Shown here: in pieces, positions 26,571 to 35,688 of the stretch
Layout of the letters: every line of letters begins with the position of its first letter
Numbering within the stretch: position 1 is the first letter of the stretch
Assembly (NCBI GenBank): GCA_028874175.1
Contig: JAPPLN010000049.1
Location: forward strand, 1 to 54,728
Direction: 5' to 3'
DNA: 54,728 nt
Origin: Chloroflexota bacterium
GTDB taxonomy: Bacteria; Chloroflexota; UBA11872
The notes under the pieces: model-generated
The model's database searches: none
Seen by the model: only the letters and a program-made list of their open reading frames with translations
Told to the model about the DNA's origin: nothing
Program-made: the position numbers and the translations under genes

Positions 26571-27947
26571 TCACCTGGACGACTCGCTGAGCGACGCGAA
26601 GAATTCCTTGTTGGTTGCGGTCCGCTTCATGCGGTCGAACATGAGTTCGGTTGAGTCGTAGGCATCGTGAGGGTCGAGGGCGTTGAGCATACGGCGCAAC
26701 GTCCAGAAGTACTTGAGGCCCTCGGCGTCCAGCATCAGTTCCACGCGCCGGGTCCCTGAACTGAGGACGTTGACGGCGGGGAAGGTGCCGCGTTCGGCCA
26801 AGCGGCGGTCCAGCATCAGTTCCCAGTTGCCGGTGCCCTTGAATTCCTCGTAGATCACTTCGTCCATGCGGCTGCCGGTCTCGATGAGGCAGGAGGCGAT
26901 GATGGTGAGGCTACCGCCGCCGTCGATGTTACGGGCGGCGCCGAAGAATCCTTTGGGCGGATAGAGCGCCTGGGGCTCGATGCCGCCGGAGAGGGTGCGG
27001 CCGCTGGATGGTTGCACGAGGTTGTAGGCGCGAACGAGACGGGTGACGCTGTCCAGCAGGATCATCACGTCCTCACCGCTTTCCACCATGCGCTTGGCGC
27101 GGGCGGAGGTGAGTTCGGCGACGCGGGTGTGGCTGTGGGGCTGCTCGTCGAAGGTGGAGCTGATGACTTCAGCGCCCTCGACGCCGCGCTGCCAGTCGGT
27201 GACCTCTTCCGGCCGCTCGCCGATCAAGGCCACGATGACGCGTACGTCGCTGTAGTTGTTCAGCACCGAGCGCGCCAGGCGCTTCATCAACTCGGTCTTG
27301 CCGGCCTTGGGAGGCGAGAGCACCAGCCCGCGCTGGCCACGCCCGATGGGCGCAATGATGTCCACGATGCGGGAGGTAAGTTCCGTGGCCGAATACTCCA
27401 GCACGAGTTGTTCGTTCGGAAAGATGGGAATCATGCGCTCGAACTGTGGTCGGGCGCTGGCTTTGTCCGGGGACAGGCCATTGACCGCCATGACCCGGAC
27501 CAGACCGTGATAGCGGTCGTTGTCACGCGCCGGCCGCACGTGACCGCTGACGTGGTCGCCGTTGCGCAGCGCAAAGCGTCGGACCTGGGCCTGCGAGACG
27601 TAGACGTCGTCCGGTCCGGCAATCCATCCCAACTCGCGCCGCAGGAAGCCGTAGCCCTCGTCCATGAGCTCGAGGTTGCCCTCCAGAAAGATGGACCCGT
27701 CTTTCTCGGATCGGGCCTGGAGGACCATGTTGACCAGGGCGTCCTTGGTTAGATCGGGGGAGCCGTTGACGTCGATTTCGAGTTCGGTCGCCAGGGCGCG
27801 AAGGTCCTCCATGGGCTTGGCTTCGAGCTCGGCCAACTCGCGGTCCGGATCCGGCTGCAACTGGCGCTGGCGACGGTGGGGACGGCGACCACGGCCGGAG
27901 CGACGCGGACGGCGATAGCCGCCGGGGCGTCCGCTGGCGTTAGACAT
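26571..27947 (-). CDS. rho: Transcription termination factor Rho
   Basis: RNA-dependent helicase that ends transcription. The N-terminus (1-35) is an Arg/Gly/Gln-rich extension, then the Rho N-domain ([20 protein letters not shown]), the cold-shock-like RNA-binding domain ([20 protein letters not shown]) and the ATPase domain with P-loop [10 protein letters not shown], Walker [18 protein letters not shown]-loop and R-loop regions ([20 protein letters not shown]). At 458 residues it is normal for GC-rich bacteria. The start ATG 27947 has a strong GTAGGAGGCTCGA site. It heads the rho-rplI-dnaB run and is divergent from the gene at 28281. Confidence 0.96.
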   Translation of the reverse strand: MSNASGRPGGYRRPRRSGRGRRPHRRQRQLQPDPDRELAELEAKPMEDLRALATELEIDVNGSPDLTKDALVNMVLQARSEKDGSIFLEGNLELMDEGYGFLRRELGWIAGPDDVYVSQAQVRRFALRNGDHVSGHVRPARDNDRYHGLVRVMAVNGLSPDKASARPQFERMIPIFPNEQLVLEYSATELTSRIVDIIAPIGRGQRGLVLSPPKAGKTELMKRLARSVLNNYSDVRVIVALIGERPEEVTDWQRGVEGAEVISSTFDEQPHSHTRVAELTSARAKRMVESGEDVMILLDSVTRLVRAYNLVQPSSGRTLSGGIEPQALYPPKGFFGAARNIDGGGSLTIIASCLIETGSRMDEVIYEEFKGTGNWELMLDRRLAERGTFPAVNVLSSGTRRVELMLDAEGLKYFWTLRRMLNALDPHDAYDSTELMFDRMKRTATNKEFFASLSESSR

Positions 27948-28219
27948 TCGAGCCTCCTACGCGTCGCGCCGGGCATTGATGCTCGGCTGGAGGTCGCGGC
28001 CGGGACCGCAGTGTGTGCGAAATCACGGGCTGTTTCTGGTTTCGAGGCCCTGCCAAACGGCGTAGGGAATCCACACGAACGGGCAACAAATCTGGTGGGC
28101 AGGGCTTGTGGACCGGCCGCTCAACTCATGGCCGAGCAGCCAATATGCCTACACCCGTCACGCTAGCACCGGGGGATTTTGGGTGTCAAGCGGGGCGCGG
28201 TGCGAAGCGACCCGAGATC

Positions 28220-28249
28220 TTGCCGGGCATCGTGCTCTCTATGTATACT
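28220..28249 (+). promoter_or_regulatory. Sigma-70-type promoter candidate
   Basis: TTGCCG (28220-28225), an 18-base spacer and TATACT (28244-28249) stand about 30 bases before the ATG at 28281. The 333-bp spacer between divergent rho and this gene (27948-28280) otherwise shows nothing I recognise. Confidence 0.5.
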
Positions 28250-28280
28250 GTACGCAATAGATGGACAAAGCCTTGACCAC

Positions 28281-29300
28281 ATGCGCGACCCATTGATCCA
28301 CATCCGCCATTCCCGGCCAACTGCTGCGGGATTCTGGGTTCGAGACCAAGACTCCGGCGAACTACACCACGTCGACACGCACCCCGAGACTGGTAGCGCC
28401 GTCACGACGCACTGGCCCATCCTCGACCGCTGGCAGGCGTATATCGCCGAGCGTGCGCTGGACACTGTACTGAGCGCGGCGGCCGAGTCTCAGCGCAAGC
28501 TAGACCATGTGTTCCGTACGCTGCACGGCAAAGGCCGGGAAGTCTTTGCGCCGGTTCCATCGGCCTTTTGGGACCGCGTACTCCCGGCGGGGCTTCCTTC
28601 CGGCGGCAGCTTCTCGCTCTACTTCGGGCACGATCAGACTGACGGGAGCCGAAGCCAAGGCGGACTTGTAATCGACGACAGTACGCCAGTGCGCCAGATC
28701 ACCGGGTTCTCTGGTGGCGGCGGGGAAGGTTCGAGCGGCAGTGGACCGGGGGCCGGAAAGAATCGCGAATCCGGCAGCATCCGAGACGGTGGGAATGGCG
28801 GGCATGCAACGCCCGGTGGAGGCACGGGCGGCGGTCGGCAAGTCTCGCACTGGGAATCGTTCGAGGCTCTCGAAACAGGGACTTGGACCGCGTCAACCTT
28901 AGCGATGGGGGGCGGCGGTGCTGCCGGTCGAGATGATCGAAGCTACAACCAGTGGCAACGGGGACATGCGGGTGGTCCTGGAATCGTCCACGCCTCAAAC
29001 GACGATGTTGTCGAGTCGACAGACCGTAACTTGCGCGGTTCCTACCAGAGCTATTTTGCTGCCGGTGGCGGTGCCGGCAGCGGTGGGGGGTTCTACGTTG
29101 CGACGAGACGGGGCTTTCGTTTAGCGACGGGGACAACGGTTGACCTGCGGAATGGCCGTAGCCACGCGAATGATGGCAAGGGCCGCATGACGGTCTGGGC
29201 CGTGGACAGCGCAGTGATTGACGGCACAATCACGGGTGGGGTGTTGAAGGTATTTCAGATGTACCCATCAATTCCACTGGGCGGCGTACTGGTGACGTAG
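28281..29300 (+). CDS. Glycine-rich protein of unknown function (339 aa)
   Basis: The start chosen is ATG 28281 (MRDPLIHIRHSRPTAAGFWV), downstream of a plausible promoter. Three parts can be seen: an N-terminal charged helical region (about 1-90) with ERALDTVLSAAAESQRKLDH; a middle part (about 90-150); and a C-terminal part from about residue 155 full of Gly clusters (TGFSGGGGEGSSGSGPGAGK, NGGHATPGGGTGGGRQ, YFAAGGGAGSGGGFYVATRR) ending in beta-like stretches (GTTVDLRNGRS, VIDGTITGGVLKVFQMYPS). Gly-rich segments of this style occur in phage tail and fibre proteins, so a phage-derived origin is possible. There is no signal peptide. Codon use is somewhat AT-richer than in the core genes around it. 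I do not recognise the family. Confidence 0.6.
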   Translation: MRDPLIHIRHSRPTAAGFWVRDQDSGELHHVDTHPETGSAVTTHWPILDRWQAYIAERALDTVLSAAAESQRKLDHVFRTLHGKGREVFAPVPSAFWDRVLPAGLPSGGSFSLYFGHDQTDGSRSQGGLVIDDSTPVRQITGFSGGGGEGSSGSGPGAGKNRESGSIRDGGNGGHATPGGGTGGGRQVSHWESFEALETGTWTASTLAMGGGGAAGRDDRSYNQWQRGHAGGPGIVHASNDDVVESTDRNLRGSYQSYFAAGGGAGSGGGFYVATRRGFRLATGTTVDLRNGRSHANDGKGRMTVWAVDSAVIDGTITGGVLKVFQMYPSIPLGGVLVT

Positions 29301-29405
29301 ACGCCTCGTGGTTTTGGACCCAGCAACCATATCCGAGGCAACGATGGGAGAAACCTCAGACCCGGATATTCGGACGGATCCCCAGCCCGGTCGAATCCGC
29401 GCGGC

Positions 29406-30500
29406 TCAGGTGAATTTGCCGCGGGCGGAGATGGGCCAGACGTCCACGACTTCGTCGTCCTGGATGACGTAGAGGGTGTCGTGGAGGTTGAAGGTGGTGC
29501 AGCCGTGCCAGGGGGTGACCTTGAGGCGGTCGCCGGGTTGAAGGTCCGGGGCGCCGTCGTGCAAGGCCAGGCTGCCGTGTTCCTCAGAGAGGCTGAGCAG
29601 CTCGATCCCCGGCGGGTCTTCCACCAGCGGCAGGCCACCGGCCTCGAAGGCCATGGACTTGCGGCCAACGTCCAGTATGGCGCGGCCGGGCGCGGGGGTG
29701 CTGACGACGCTGGAGAGGATCCACATGGCCTGCTCGAACGCATGGCCGGCGTGCGGGCGAAACCAGACGTCCATCGTCACGTAGGTGCCGCACTGGAGCT
29801 CGGTCCAGCCCTCGATGGTGCTGGTGATGTCGAAGGTGTTGGTGCCGCCGCCGGTGACCTCGCGGATCTCCAGGCCGGCGGCTTCGCAGGCGGCTTTGGT
29901 CTCGATGACGGCCGCCAGAGAGCTGTGGGCGGCGGCCTGGCGTTCGTCACGGTCCTCGATGCCGACGGCGTGGCCCTCGTAGCCCATTAGGCCAACGAGG
30001 TCCAACCCGGGGGCGGCATCAATCTGTTTCGCAAGGGCAAGGGCAGGCTCACCCGGTAGGACGCCGCAACGGTTCATGCCGACTTCGATCTCAATGACTA
30101 TGCCAATGGTGACGCCGGTGGCAACGGCAGCTTCCGACAGCTCGCGGACGTTGCGCACGTCGTCCACGGCGACCGTGACGGCAGCCTGGCGAGCAAGGTC
30201 GCAGAGTCTCGCGATCTTGATTGGCCCGACGACCTGGTTGGCGATCAGCACGTCGCCTACGCCGCCTTCGACCATGGCTTCGGCCTCGCCGACCTTGGCG
30301 CAGGTGACGCCAGGCGCGCCGGCCTCGATCTGCATGAGGGCGATACCCGGCGTCTTGTGGTGCTTGACGTGGGGTCGAACGTGGACGCCCGTGCCCTCCA
30401 GGTGGCGCTCCATGACCTGGATGTTGCGCCGCACCAAATCGAGGTCAATCACGGCTGCCGGCGTATCAATGTCGGCAAGCGTGCGGGGGGTGGCGGACAT
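29406..30500 (-). CDS. DSD1-type PLP enzyme (D-threonine aldolase / D-serine dehydratase-like)
   Basis: An alanine racemase-fold (type III) PLP enzyme of 364 residues. The PLP Lys lies in VHVRPHVKHHKTPGIA near the N-terminus. The barrel continues with EIEVGMNRCGV and VTGGGTNTFDI, which bind the cofactor phosphate. The C-terminal zinc-binding pair is in VTPWHGCTTFNLHD (His and Cys). Enzymes of this group cleave D-threonine or related D-3-hydroxy amino acids, or dehydrate D-serine; the specific substrate cannot be told. The start ATG 30500 gives the usual N-terminus (LADIDTPAAVIDLDLVRRNI). It is divergent from the DUF503 gene with 91 bp between. Confidence 0.88.
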   Translation of the reverse strand: MSATPRTLADIDTPAAVIDLDLVRRNIQVMERHLEGTGVHVRPHVKHHKTPGIALMQIEAGAPGVTCAKVGEAEAMVEGGVGDVLIANQVVGPIKIARLCDLARQAAVTVAVDDVRNVRELSEAAVATGVTIGIVIEIEVGMNRCGVLPGEPALALAKQIDAAPGLDLVGLMGYEGHAVGIEDRDERQAAAHSSLAAVIETKAACEAAGLEIREVTGGGTNTFDITSTIEGWTELQCGTYVTMDVWFRPHAGHAFEQAMWILSSVVSTPAPGRAILDVGRKSMAFEAGGLPLVEDPPGIELLSLSEEHGSLALHDGAPDLQPGDRLKVTPWHGCTTFNLHDTLYVIQDDEVVDVWPISARGKFT

Positions 30501-30591
30501 GGATCGGCTCCTCAGTTTGCGGACCGGGCGGCGCTCGCCTGTCAGACTGGACCAGCCGCCGCCGGGCGGCAAGCTTTGCGGGGATCGAACC

Positions 30592-30882
30592 GTGCACGTG
30601 GGGACGCTGGAGGTGGGGCTGGCGGTTCACGCCGCCCAGTCGTTGAAGGACCGGCGGCGGTCTGTGGAGTCGCTGAAACGGCGAATCCGCAACACCTTCA
30701 ACGCCGCGGTGGCCGATCTGGAAGCGGATCCAGTGCCGGGACGGGCCCGCATTGGAGTGTCCTGCGTGTCGAACGATCCGCGACGGCTGGACGCGCAGAT
30801 GCGGGCGATCCTGGAGTTCATCGAGCGCGTGCACCTGGACCTGGAAGTGACCGACGACGCGATCGAGATCATCCATTTGTAA
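30592..30882 (+). CDS. DUF503 family protein (YlxP-like)
   Basis: A 96-residue ferredoxin-fold protein of the DUF503/YlxP family. The conserved start GTLEVGLAVHAAQSLKDRRR and the segment RIRNTFNAAVADLEADPVPG, RARIGVSCVSNDP identify it. The start is GTG 30592; upstream in-frame sequence is not conserved. In Firmicutes the gene lies between infB and rbfA in the nusA operon, which suggests a ribosome-related role, but the neighbours here do not support that and the biochemical function is not established. It is followed 113 bp later by a tiny membrane protein gene. Confidence 0.85.
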   Translation: MHVGTLEVGLAVHAAQSLKDRRRSVESLKRRIRNTFNAAVADLEADPVPGRARIGVSCVSNDPRRLDAQMRAILEFIERVHLDLEVTDDAIEIIHL

Positions 30883-30994
30883 CGGCACCGTCGGCGACCG
30901 GCTAAAATAGGCGTGGATACAGGCGGTGGTTCGGAGGTGAAACGGCGGCAATAGCCGCTCTGCCAGGCGACTGGCGGGGCTTGGAGGTTTGCCG

Positions 30995-31084
30995 TTGCCG
31001 CTTGAAGCGCTGCTGGGGATCGTTGCTTTTGCTGGTCTCTTCATGATGTGGGCCGTGATTCCGGCCCGCCTTCGGAAGCGATAG
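30995..31084 (+). CDS. Tiny membrane protein (29 aa)
   Basis: TTG 30995 follows GGAGG with a 7-base gap, an excellent ribosome binding site. The 29 residues are an acidic start, one hydrophobic helix (LEALLGIVAFAGLFMMWAVI) and a basic end (PARLRKR), so it inserts with the C-terminus inside by the positive-inside rule. It is too short for ordinary gene calling. The strong site and clean helix-plus-basic-tail design favour a real gene. Function unknown. The rest of the 443-bp space between 30883 and 31325 shows no gene. Confidence 0.45.
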   Translation: MPLEALLGIVAFAGLFMMWAVIPARLRKR

Positions 31085-31325
31085 CCCAGGGTTCTTCCCC
31101 GACGAAGGCACCGCAATGTTGCGAGTTGGGCACAGACAGCCCAAGCCTGCTCGATGACACCGAGCCTGGGACGCCGCCGGAGCACCCGAACCACCGCCTG
31201 CTCCGGTCGCTGAGTCAGCGTCCCCCCGGCCTTTCAATTAGCGCGTGTATGCCGCGCTCACACTCTCGGGCCGCGAGTCTCGTTCGCGAGCGCCAATCCA
31301 GCTATCGCTACCCGTTTAGTCCAGG

Positions 31326-32498
31326 TCAGTCCGCGAAGACCCCGTCGAGAAGATCCGTAAGTTCGTCCAGGCCGGGTTGGACCGGGCTGTTGTGGACCAC
31401 GCGGGTGTTGCTGAGGGTGGCCGCCGCTACGTCGGGCAGCCAGGCGCGTTCGACGCCGACCTCACGGAGCGTGGCCGGCAGCCCGACCTGATCCACCAGG
31501 CGCTCCATAACCGTCACCGCCGCCTGGGCTCGCTGTGGCACTCCAGTCACATCGGCGGAAACACCCAGCGGTCCCGCCAGCTCGGCCATCAGCGTTGGGT
31601 TGCGTTCGGCCGCCAGGCGCATGACCGGCAGCAGGCAGACGGTGTTGGCTACCCCGTGGGGGATGCGCGCGCGTGCGCCAATGGCGTGGGCCAAGCCGTG
31701 CACCAGGATGACGCCTGCGTTGGCCAGGCTGTAGCCGGCCTGGAGGCAGGCGTAGGACATCTGGTCGCGGGCCTCCCGGTCGGACCCGTCGGCCACGGCG
31801 CGCGGCAGGAACTCCAGCGTGCGGCGCAGGGCGTCGGCGGCGGGCTGGCGGGTGTGTTGGGTGGCGCGCCGGGTGATAAACGACTCCGCCGCGTGGCAGA
31901 AGGTGTCCATGCCGGTGGCCGCCGTGATGTGTGACGGGACCGAATCGGTGAGGGCCGGGTCGATCAGTGCGGTGCGCGGGTAGATGTAGGGGCTGACGAC
32001 CGTCATCTTGTTGGAACGGTCCGGCAGCACCATTACGGCATTGCCGGTTACTTCGGAAGCCGTGCCGGCGGTCGTGGGAATGCTGATGGTGGGGATGCCT
32101 GGCTGCCTCAGCACCTCGACGCCGATCCAGTCTTCGGCCTTGCCGCCATTGGTCACCACGCAAGCGGCGATCTGCGACGTGTCCATGGCGCTGCCGCCGC
32201 CGAGGCCGAGGACCACGGCAGGGTTGACCTGGCGGATGGCCTCGGCGCAGGCGTCGACGCTGACGGTGGGCGGTTCGGGCTCCGCTTCATCCCAGACTTC
32301 GGCGTGGATGCTCCCGCGAGCGAGTTCGTCGGTGACGCGTTGCACGACGCCGGCCTCGACTAGGCCCTTGTCGGTCACCACCAGCACCCGGCCATCCCCG
32401 ATCCGCCGCACATGGTCGGGCAGTTCGTCCAGGCAGCCGCGTCCGAAGACGACGGTGGGCGTGGTGCGGTAGGTCCAGCGGTCGAGCAGGTTGGCCAT
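31326..32498 (-). CDS. Iron-containing alcohol dehydrogenase (second copy type)
   Basis: A 390-residue Fe-dependent alcohol dehydrogenase, diverged from the one at 22458. Signatures: VLGLGGGSAMDTSQIAACVV, ISIPTTAGTASEVTGNAVMV, ATGMDTFCHAAESFITRR and VILVHGLAHAIGARARIPHG. Metal ligands (Asp, His, His, His) lie in these blocks. The ATG 32498 gives the normal N-terminus (RTTPTVVFGRGCLDELPDHV). The substrate is unknown; related enzymes act on maleylacetate, lactaldehyde, propanediol or hydroxy acids. It is divergent from the Ldh-family dehydrogenase at 32582 with an 83-bp shared promoter region, which suggests joint regulation. Confidence 0.92.
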   Translation of the reverse strand: MANLLDRWTYRTTPTVVFGRGCLDELPDHVRRIGDGRVLVVTDKGLVEAGVVQRVTDELARGSIHAEVWDEAEPEPPTVSVDACAEAIRQVNPAVVLGLGGGSAMDTSQIAACVVTNGGKAEDWIGVEVLRQPGIPTISIPTTAGTASEVTGNAVMVLPDRSNKMTVVSPYIYPRTALIDPALTDSVPSHITAATGMDTFCHAAESFITRRATQHTRQPAADALRRTLEFLPRAVADGSDREARDQMSYACLQAGYSLANAGVILVHGLAHAIGARARIPHGVANTVCLLPVMRLAAERNPTLMAELAGPLGVSADVTGVPQRAQAAVTVMERLVDQVGLPATLREVGVERAWLPDVAAATLSNTRVVHNSPVQPGLDELTDLLDGVFAD

Positions 32499-32581
32499 GC
32501 GATGAGTTTCCGTCGGCGGGCCGATCATTATGTCGGCAAACGCCCTACCATGCGCTGGACCGAGGCCCGCCGGATCCGCCA

Positions 32582-33622
32582 ATGATCGATCTCTCCATCG
32601 ACGGCGTCAGCGCCGCCAGCACCCGCATATTCACAGCCGCCGGGATGCCCGGCGACATGGCCGAGCAACTGACGGTCTGGCTGGTGACCTCCAACCTCTC
32701 GGGCCATCCCTCGCACGGGTTGCAGCGCGTCACCGAATACGTGCGGCAGATCCAGGATGGGACCATGGATCCGGCCGCGCGGCCTCGCGTGCACCTTGAG
32801 ACCGGTACCACGGTGGTGCTGGACGGTCAGGCGGGGCCCGGGCACTTTGCCGCCGACCGGTTGACCCGCGAGCTGGCCGGTAAGTGCCGCGAATCGCAGA
32901 TTTCGATGGGCGGGATCATCAACGGCCGCCACATCGGACGCCTGGGTGAATGGGGCGAGCTGGCTGCGGACCTGGGCGTGCTGCTGTACATCTCGCTGGG
33001 TTCGGCCAGCGGATCGATGGCGGCCACCTTCGGGGCCGCTGAAGGGCGGCTGGGCACGAACCCGATTGCCTTTGGCGCGCCCGGTCTAGACGACGACTCC
33101 TTCGTGATGGACTTCGCCACCAGCGCGGCTGCGGAGGGCAAGATCCGGGTGGCGCGCGACAGCGGCAAGTCCGTGCCGGAAGGCTGGATCCGCGACTCCG
33201 ACGGCCGCCCCACCACCAACCCCAACGACTTCTACGACGGCGGCACGATGCTGACGTTCGGGGAGCACAAGGGCTCGGCCATCGCCATCATGACCACGCT
33301 GCTGTCGGTGGTGACGGCGAGCGCGGGCGAGGACATAGGCGAGGGCGCGTCGGTCTTCGCCTTTGCTATCGACCCCAATGCGTTCGGGCGCGGCGACGAG
33401 ACGAGGGCCCTCATCCAGCATCAGCTTGAGCGCGTGCGATCCGCGGCGCCCGCCCAGGGTTTCAGCGACGTGCAGGTGCCCGGCGACTTCGAGCGACGAT
33501 CTCGCGCCGCCCTTTCCGGCGGCCCGCTGCAGCTTCCCGAGCCGACGTGGGAAGGCTTCCTGCAGGCGGCGGACCGGGTGGAGGTTTCACGCGAGGAGAT
33601 TGAGGCGCTGGCGCTGGCCTAA
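32582..33622 (+). CDS. Ldh family (malate/L-sulfolactate-type) NAD(P)-dependent oxidoreductase
   Basis: Member of the malate/L-lactate dehydrogenase-2 family, which oxidises 2-hydroxy acids (malate, ureidoglycolate, sulfolactate, 2,3-diketogulonate) without a Rossmann fold. At 346 residues it has the usual size. The catalytic His is in LSGHPSHGLQRV. Further conserved blocks are GHIGRLGEWGELAA (here GRHIGRLG), LGTNPIAFGAPG, FVMDFATSAAAEGKIRVARD and TFGEHKGSAIAIM. It is divergent from an iron alcohol dehydrogenase. A paralogue with the same blocks is at 36997. The true substrate cannot be read from the sequence. Confidence 0.92.
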   Translation: MIDLSIDGVSAASTRIFTAAGMPGDMAEQLTVWLVTSNLSGHPSHGLQRVTEYVRQIQDGTMDPAARPRVHLETGTTVVLDGQAGPGHFAADRLTRELAGKCRESQISMGGIINGRHIGRLGEWGELAADLGVLLYISLGSASGSMAATFGAAEGRLGTNPIAFGAPGLDDDSFVMDFATSAAAEGKIRVARDSGKSVPEGWIRDSDGRPTTNPNDFYDGGTMLTFGEHKGSAIAIMTTLLSVVTASAGEDIGEGASVFAFAIDPNAFGRGDETRALIQHQLERVRSAAPAQGFSDVQVPGDFERRSRAALSGGPLQLPEPTWEGFLQAADRVEVSREEIEALALA

Positions 33623-33670
33623 GCGATTGGAAGGAGTCGGCATGGGGTTGTTCGGTCGGCTCGGTTGCGG

Positions 33671-34249
33671 ATGAGCGGCGGGCTTCGCACGCACGACGTG
33701 ACGCTGTGTTCGGGGACGGTGACGCTGCGGCCGCTGACCGAGGATGACTGGGACCTGGTGGTGGGGTGGTGGAACGATCCGGAGATCGCGTACTACGCGG
33801 ATGAGGATCCGAGCGAATACACGGCCGAGCAGGTGCAGGAGATCGTGCGAGGGATCTCGCGTACGGCGTTTTGCTTTGTCATTGAGTTCGAGGGCCGGCC
33901 CGTGGGCGAGTGCTGGCTGCAGCAAATGAACCTGGAGCGGATCCTCCGGAAGAATCCGGGGTCGGACTGCCGGCGCATCGACCTTGAAATCGAGAAGGCC
34001 TATTGGGGCCGGGGGATTGGCACGGCGGCGATCCGGCTGCTGGTTGAGTTTGGGTTCGAAAGCGAGGGCGCCGACGCGATCTTTGCGATGGACGTGGCCG
34101 ATGACAACCCGCGAAGCCGGAGGGCGTTCGAGAAGGCCGGGTTCGAGCTGTACGCCGCGGTTCCCCAGGCGGCCAACGCTTGCACCAGCGTCAGACACGA
34201 TCTGGTCCTTTGGTCGAAACGCCACGGTGGAAGGCTGCGTGCGGAGTAG
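33671..34249 (+). CDS. GNAT acetyltransferase (RimJ/RimL-type)
   Basis: A 192-residue GNAT domain. The N-terminal strand and helix TLRPLTEDDWDLVVGWWNDP (with W-W-N-D-P-E) is typical of the RimL/AAC(6') subgroup. Motif A is DLEIEKAYWGRGIGTAAIRL (G-R-G-I-G-T), followed by MDVADDNPRSRRAFEKAGFE (motif B). The ATG 33671 is preferred to the TTG six bases upstream. Possible acceptors are ribosomal protein N-termini or aminoglycosides; nothing decides between them. It is followed 33 bp later by nfeD on the same strand. Confidence 0.85.
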   Translation: MSGGLRTHDVTLCSGTVTLRPLTEDDWDLVVGWWNDPEIAYYADEDPSEYTAEQVQEIVRGISRTAFCFVIEFEGRPVGECWLQQMNLERILRKNPGSDCRRIDLEIEKAYWGRGIGTAAIRLLVEFGFESEGADAIFAMDVADDNPRSRRAFEKAGFELYAAVPQAANACTSVRHDLVLWSKRHGGRLRAE

Positions 34250-34282
34250 TCTGAGAGGGTCAAGGCCAGCGAGGACGCGGCA

Positions 34283-34720
34283 ATGCCCTGGTGGGGATGG
34301 ATCATCGCCGGCGTGGTGCTGCTGGCCGCCGAACTGCTGGCGATCGAGGCCCAGTTCTACCTGGTGCTGCTGGGCGTGGCGGCGCTGCTAACCGGGCTTG
34401 GCGTCGTGGCCGGGCTGCCGGGTCAGCCGTACGCCGAATGGGCGTTGTTCGTGGTGCTGGCCCTGGTCCTGATGTTTGGCGTCCGGCGGCAGCTCTATGG
34501 CCGGTTGGTCGGGTCGCCGCCGCCGATGTACGAGGCGGTGGTGGGCGAGATTGCGACTGTATCCGAGAGCATTGAACCGGGCGCGCAGGGCCGCGCCAGG
34601 TTGCGGGGAACCGAGTGGACGGCCCGTAACGTGGGCCGCACCAGCCTGATCGAGGGACAGCGGGCAAGAATCGAGCGCGTCGAGAACCTGGTCGTGGACC
34701 TGAGAGCCGAGGAGGAATAG
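34283..34720 (+). CDS. NfeD-like membrane protein
   Basis: A short NfeD-family protein of 145 residues. Two hydrophobic blocks (about 5-40, WIIAGVVLLAAELLAIEAQF and the following LLGVAALLTG; about 52-70, ALFVVLALVLMFGV) are followed by a cytoplasmic OB-fold-like C-terminal domain (EAVVGEIATVSESIEPGAQG through RIERVENLVVDLRAEEE). NfeD proteins are almost always encoded next to a stomatin-like SPFH protein, as here: the next gene starts 2 bp after the stop. They probably work together at the membrane; the molecular activity is not settled. Confidence 0.9.
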   Translation: MPWWGWIIAGVVLLAAELLAIEAQFYLVLLGVAALLTGLGVVAGLPGQPYAEWALFVVLALVLMFGVRRQLYGRLVGSPPPMYEAVVGEIATVSESIEPGAQGRARLRGTEWTARNVGRTSLIEGQRARIERVENLVVDLRAEEE

Positions 34721-34722
34721 AC

Positions 34723-35664
34723 GTGGAGGGTATGGGAATCGTCGGCCTGATCGTGGTGGCCGCCATCGTGCTGCTAGTGGTCGTGGTTCTGGTCAAGACT
34801 GCGGTAATCGTGCCGCAGCAGTCGGCCTACGTGGTCGAGCGGTTGGGCCGCTACAGCCGCACTCTGCAAGCCGGCTTTCACATCCTGACGCCGTTCCTGG
34901 ACACCATTGCTTACAAGCACACGCTGAAGGAACAGGCCGTCGACATCTCGGAGCAGCTCTGCATAACGCGCGACAACGTGCAAGTTGGGGTTGACGGGGT
35001 TCTGTATCTGCAGGTGCTGGAGCCGCGGCAGGCGTCCTACGGCATCATGAACTACCAATTCGCGATTTCCCAGCTGGCCCAGACGACGCTGCGCAGCGAG
35101 GTCGGCAAGATCGACCTGGACCGCACGTTCGAGGAGCGGTCCTCGATCAACCGCCTGATCGTGAACGAGCTGGACCAGGCCTCGGCCCCCTGGGGCGTGA
35201 AGGTGCTGCGCTACGAGATCCGCAACATCAACCCGCCGACCGACGTGCTGAACGCGATGGAGAAGCAGATGCGCGCGGAGCGTGAAAAGCGCGCCGTGAT
35301 CCTGAGTTCGGAGGGCGAGCGGGACGCCAAGATCAACGAAGCGGAAGGCGAAAAGCAGCGCGTGATCAAGGAATCCGAAGCCACGCGTACCCAGCAGATC
35401 AACGAAGCCCAGGGCGAAGCGGAGGCGATCCTGGCCGTGGCCACCGCCTCGGCGGAGGGGATAACGCGGATCGGTCAGTCGGTGAGCGGAGACGGCGGCA
35501 TGGACGCCATGCGGCTGCGGGTAGCGGAGCAGTACATCGCGCAGTTCGGCCAGATCGCCAAGGAAGGCAACACGCTGGTGGTTCCCGCCAACCTGAGCGA
35601 TTTGTCGTCGATGCTGGCCCTGGCGTCCACGATCGTGAAGAACGACCAGGAGCCGTCGAACTAG
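34723..35664 (+). CDS. Stomatin-like SPFH/Band 7 protein
   Basis: A membrane-anchored SPFH protein of 313 residues. One N-terminal helix (VGLIVVAAIVLLVVVVLVKT) is followed by the SPFH domain (VPQQSAYVVERLGRYSRTLQ, DISEQLCITRDNVQVGVDGV, NPPTDVLNAMEKQMRAEREK) and a coiled-coil tail of Glu/Ala/Lys (EGERDAKINEAEGEKQRVIK). It forms large membrane rings and is coupled with NfeD. The GTG 34723 start is 2 bp after the nfeD stop, with its site GAGGAA inside the end of nfeD. It resembles QmcA/paraslipin-type proteins. Confidence 0.93.
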   Translation: MEGMGIVGLIVVAAIVLLVVVVLVKTAVIVPQQSAYVVERLGRYSRTLQAGFHILTPFLDTIAYKHTLKEQAVDISEQLCITRDNVQVGVDGVLYLQVLEPRQASYGIMNYQFAISQLAQTTLRSEVGKIDLDRTFEERSSINRLIVNELDQASAPWGVKVLRYEIRNINPPTDVLNAMEKQMRAEREKRAVILSSEGERDAKINEAEGEKQRVIKESEATRTQQINEAQGEAEAILAVATASAEGITRIGQSVSGDGGMDAMRLRVAEQYIAQFGQIAKEGNTLVVPANLSDLSSMLALASTIVKNDQEPSN

Positions 35665-35688
35665 CGCCAGCCGATCAGGTCGTCGCGG

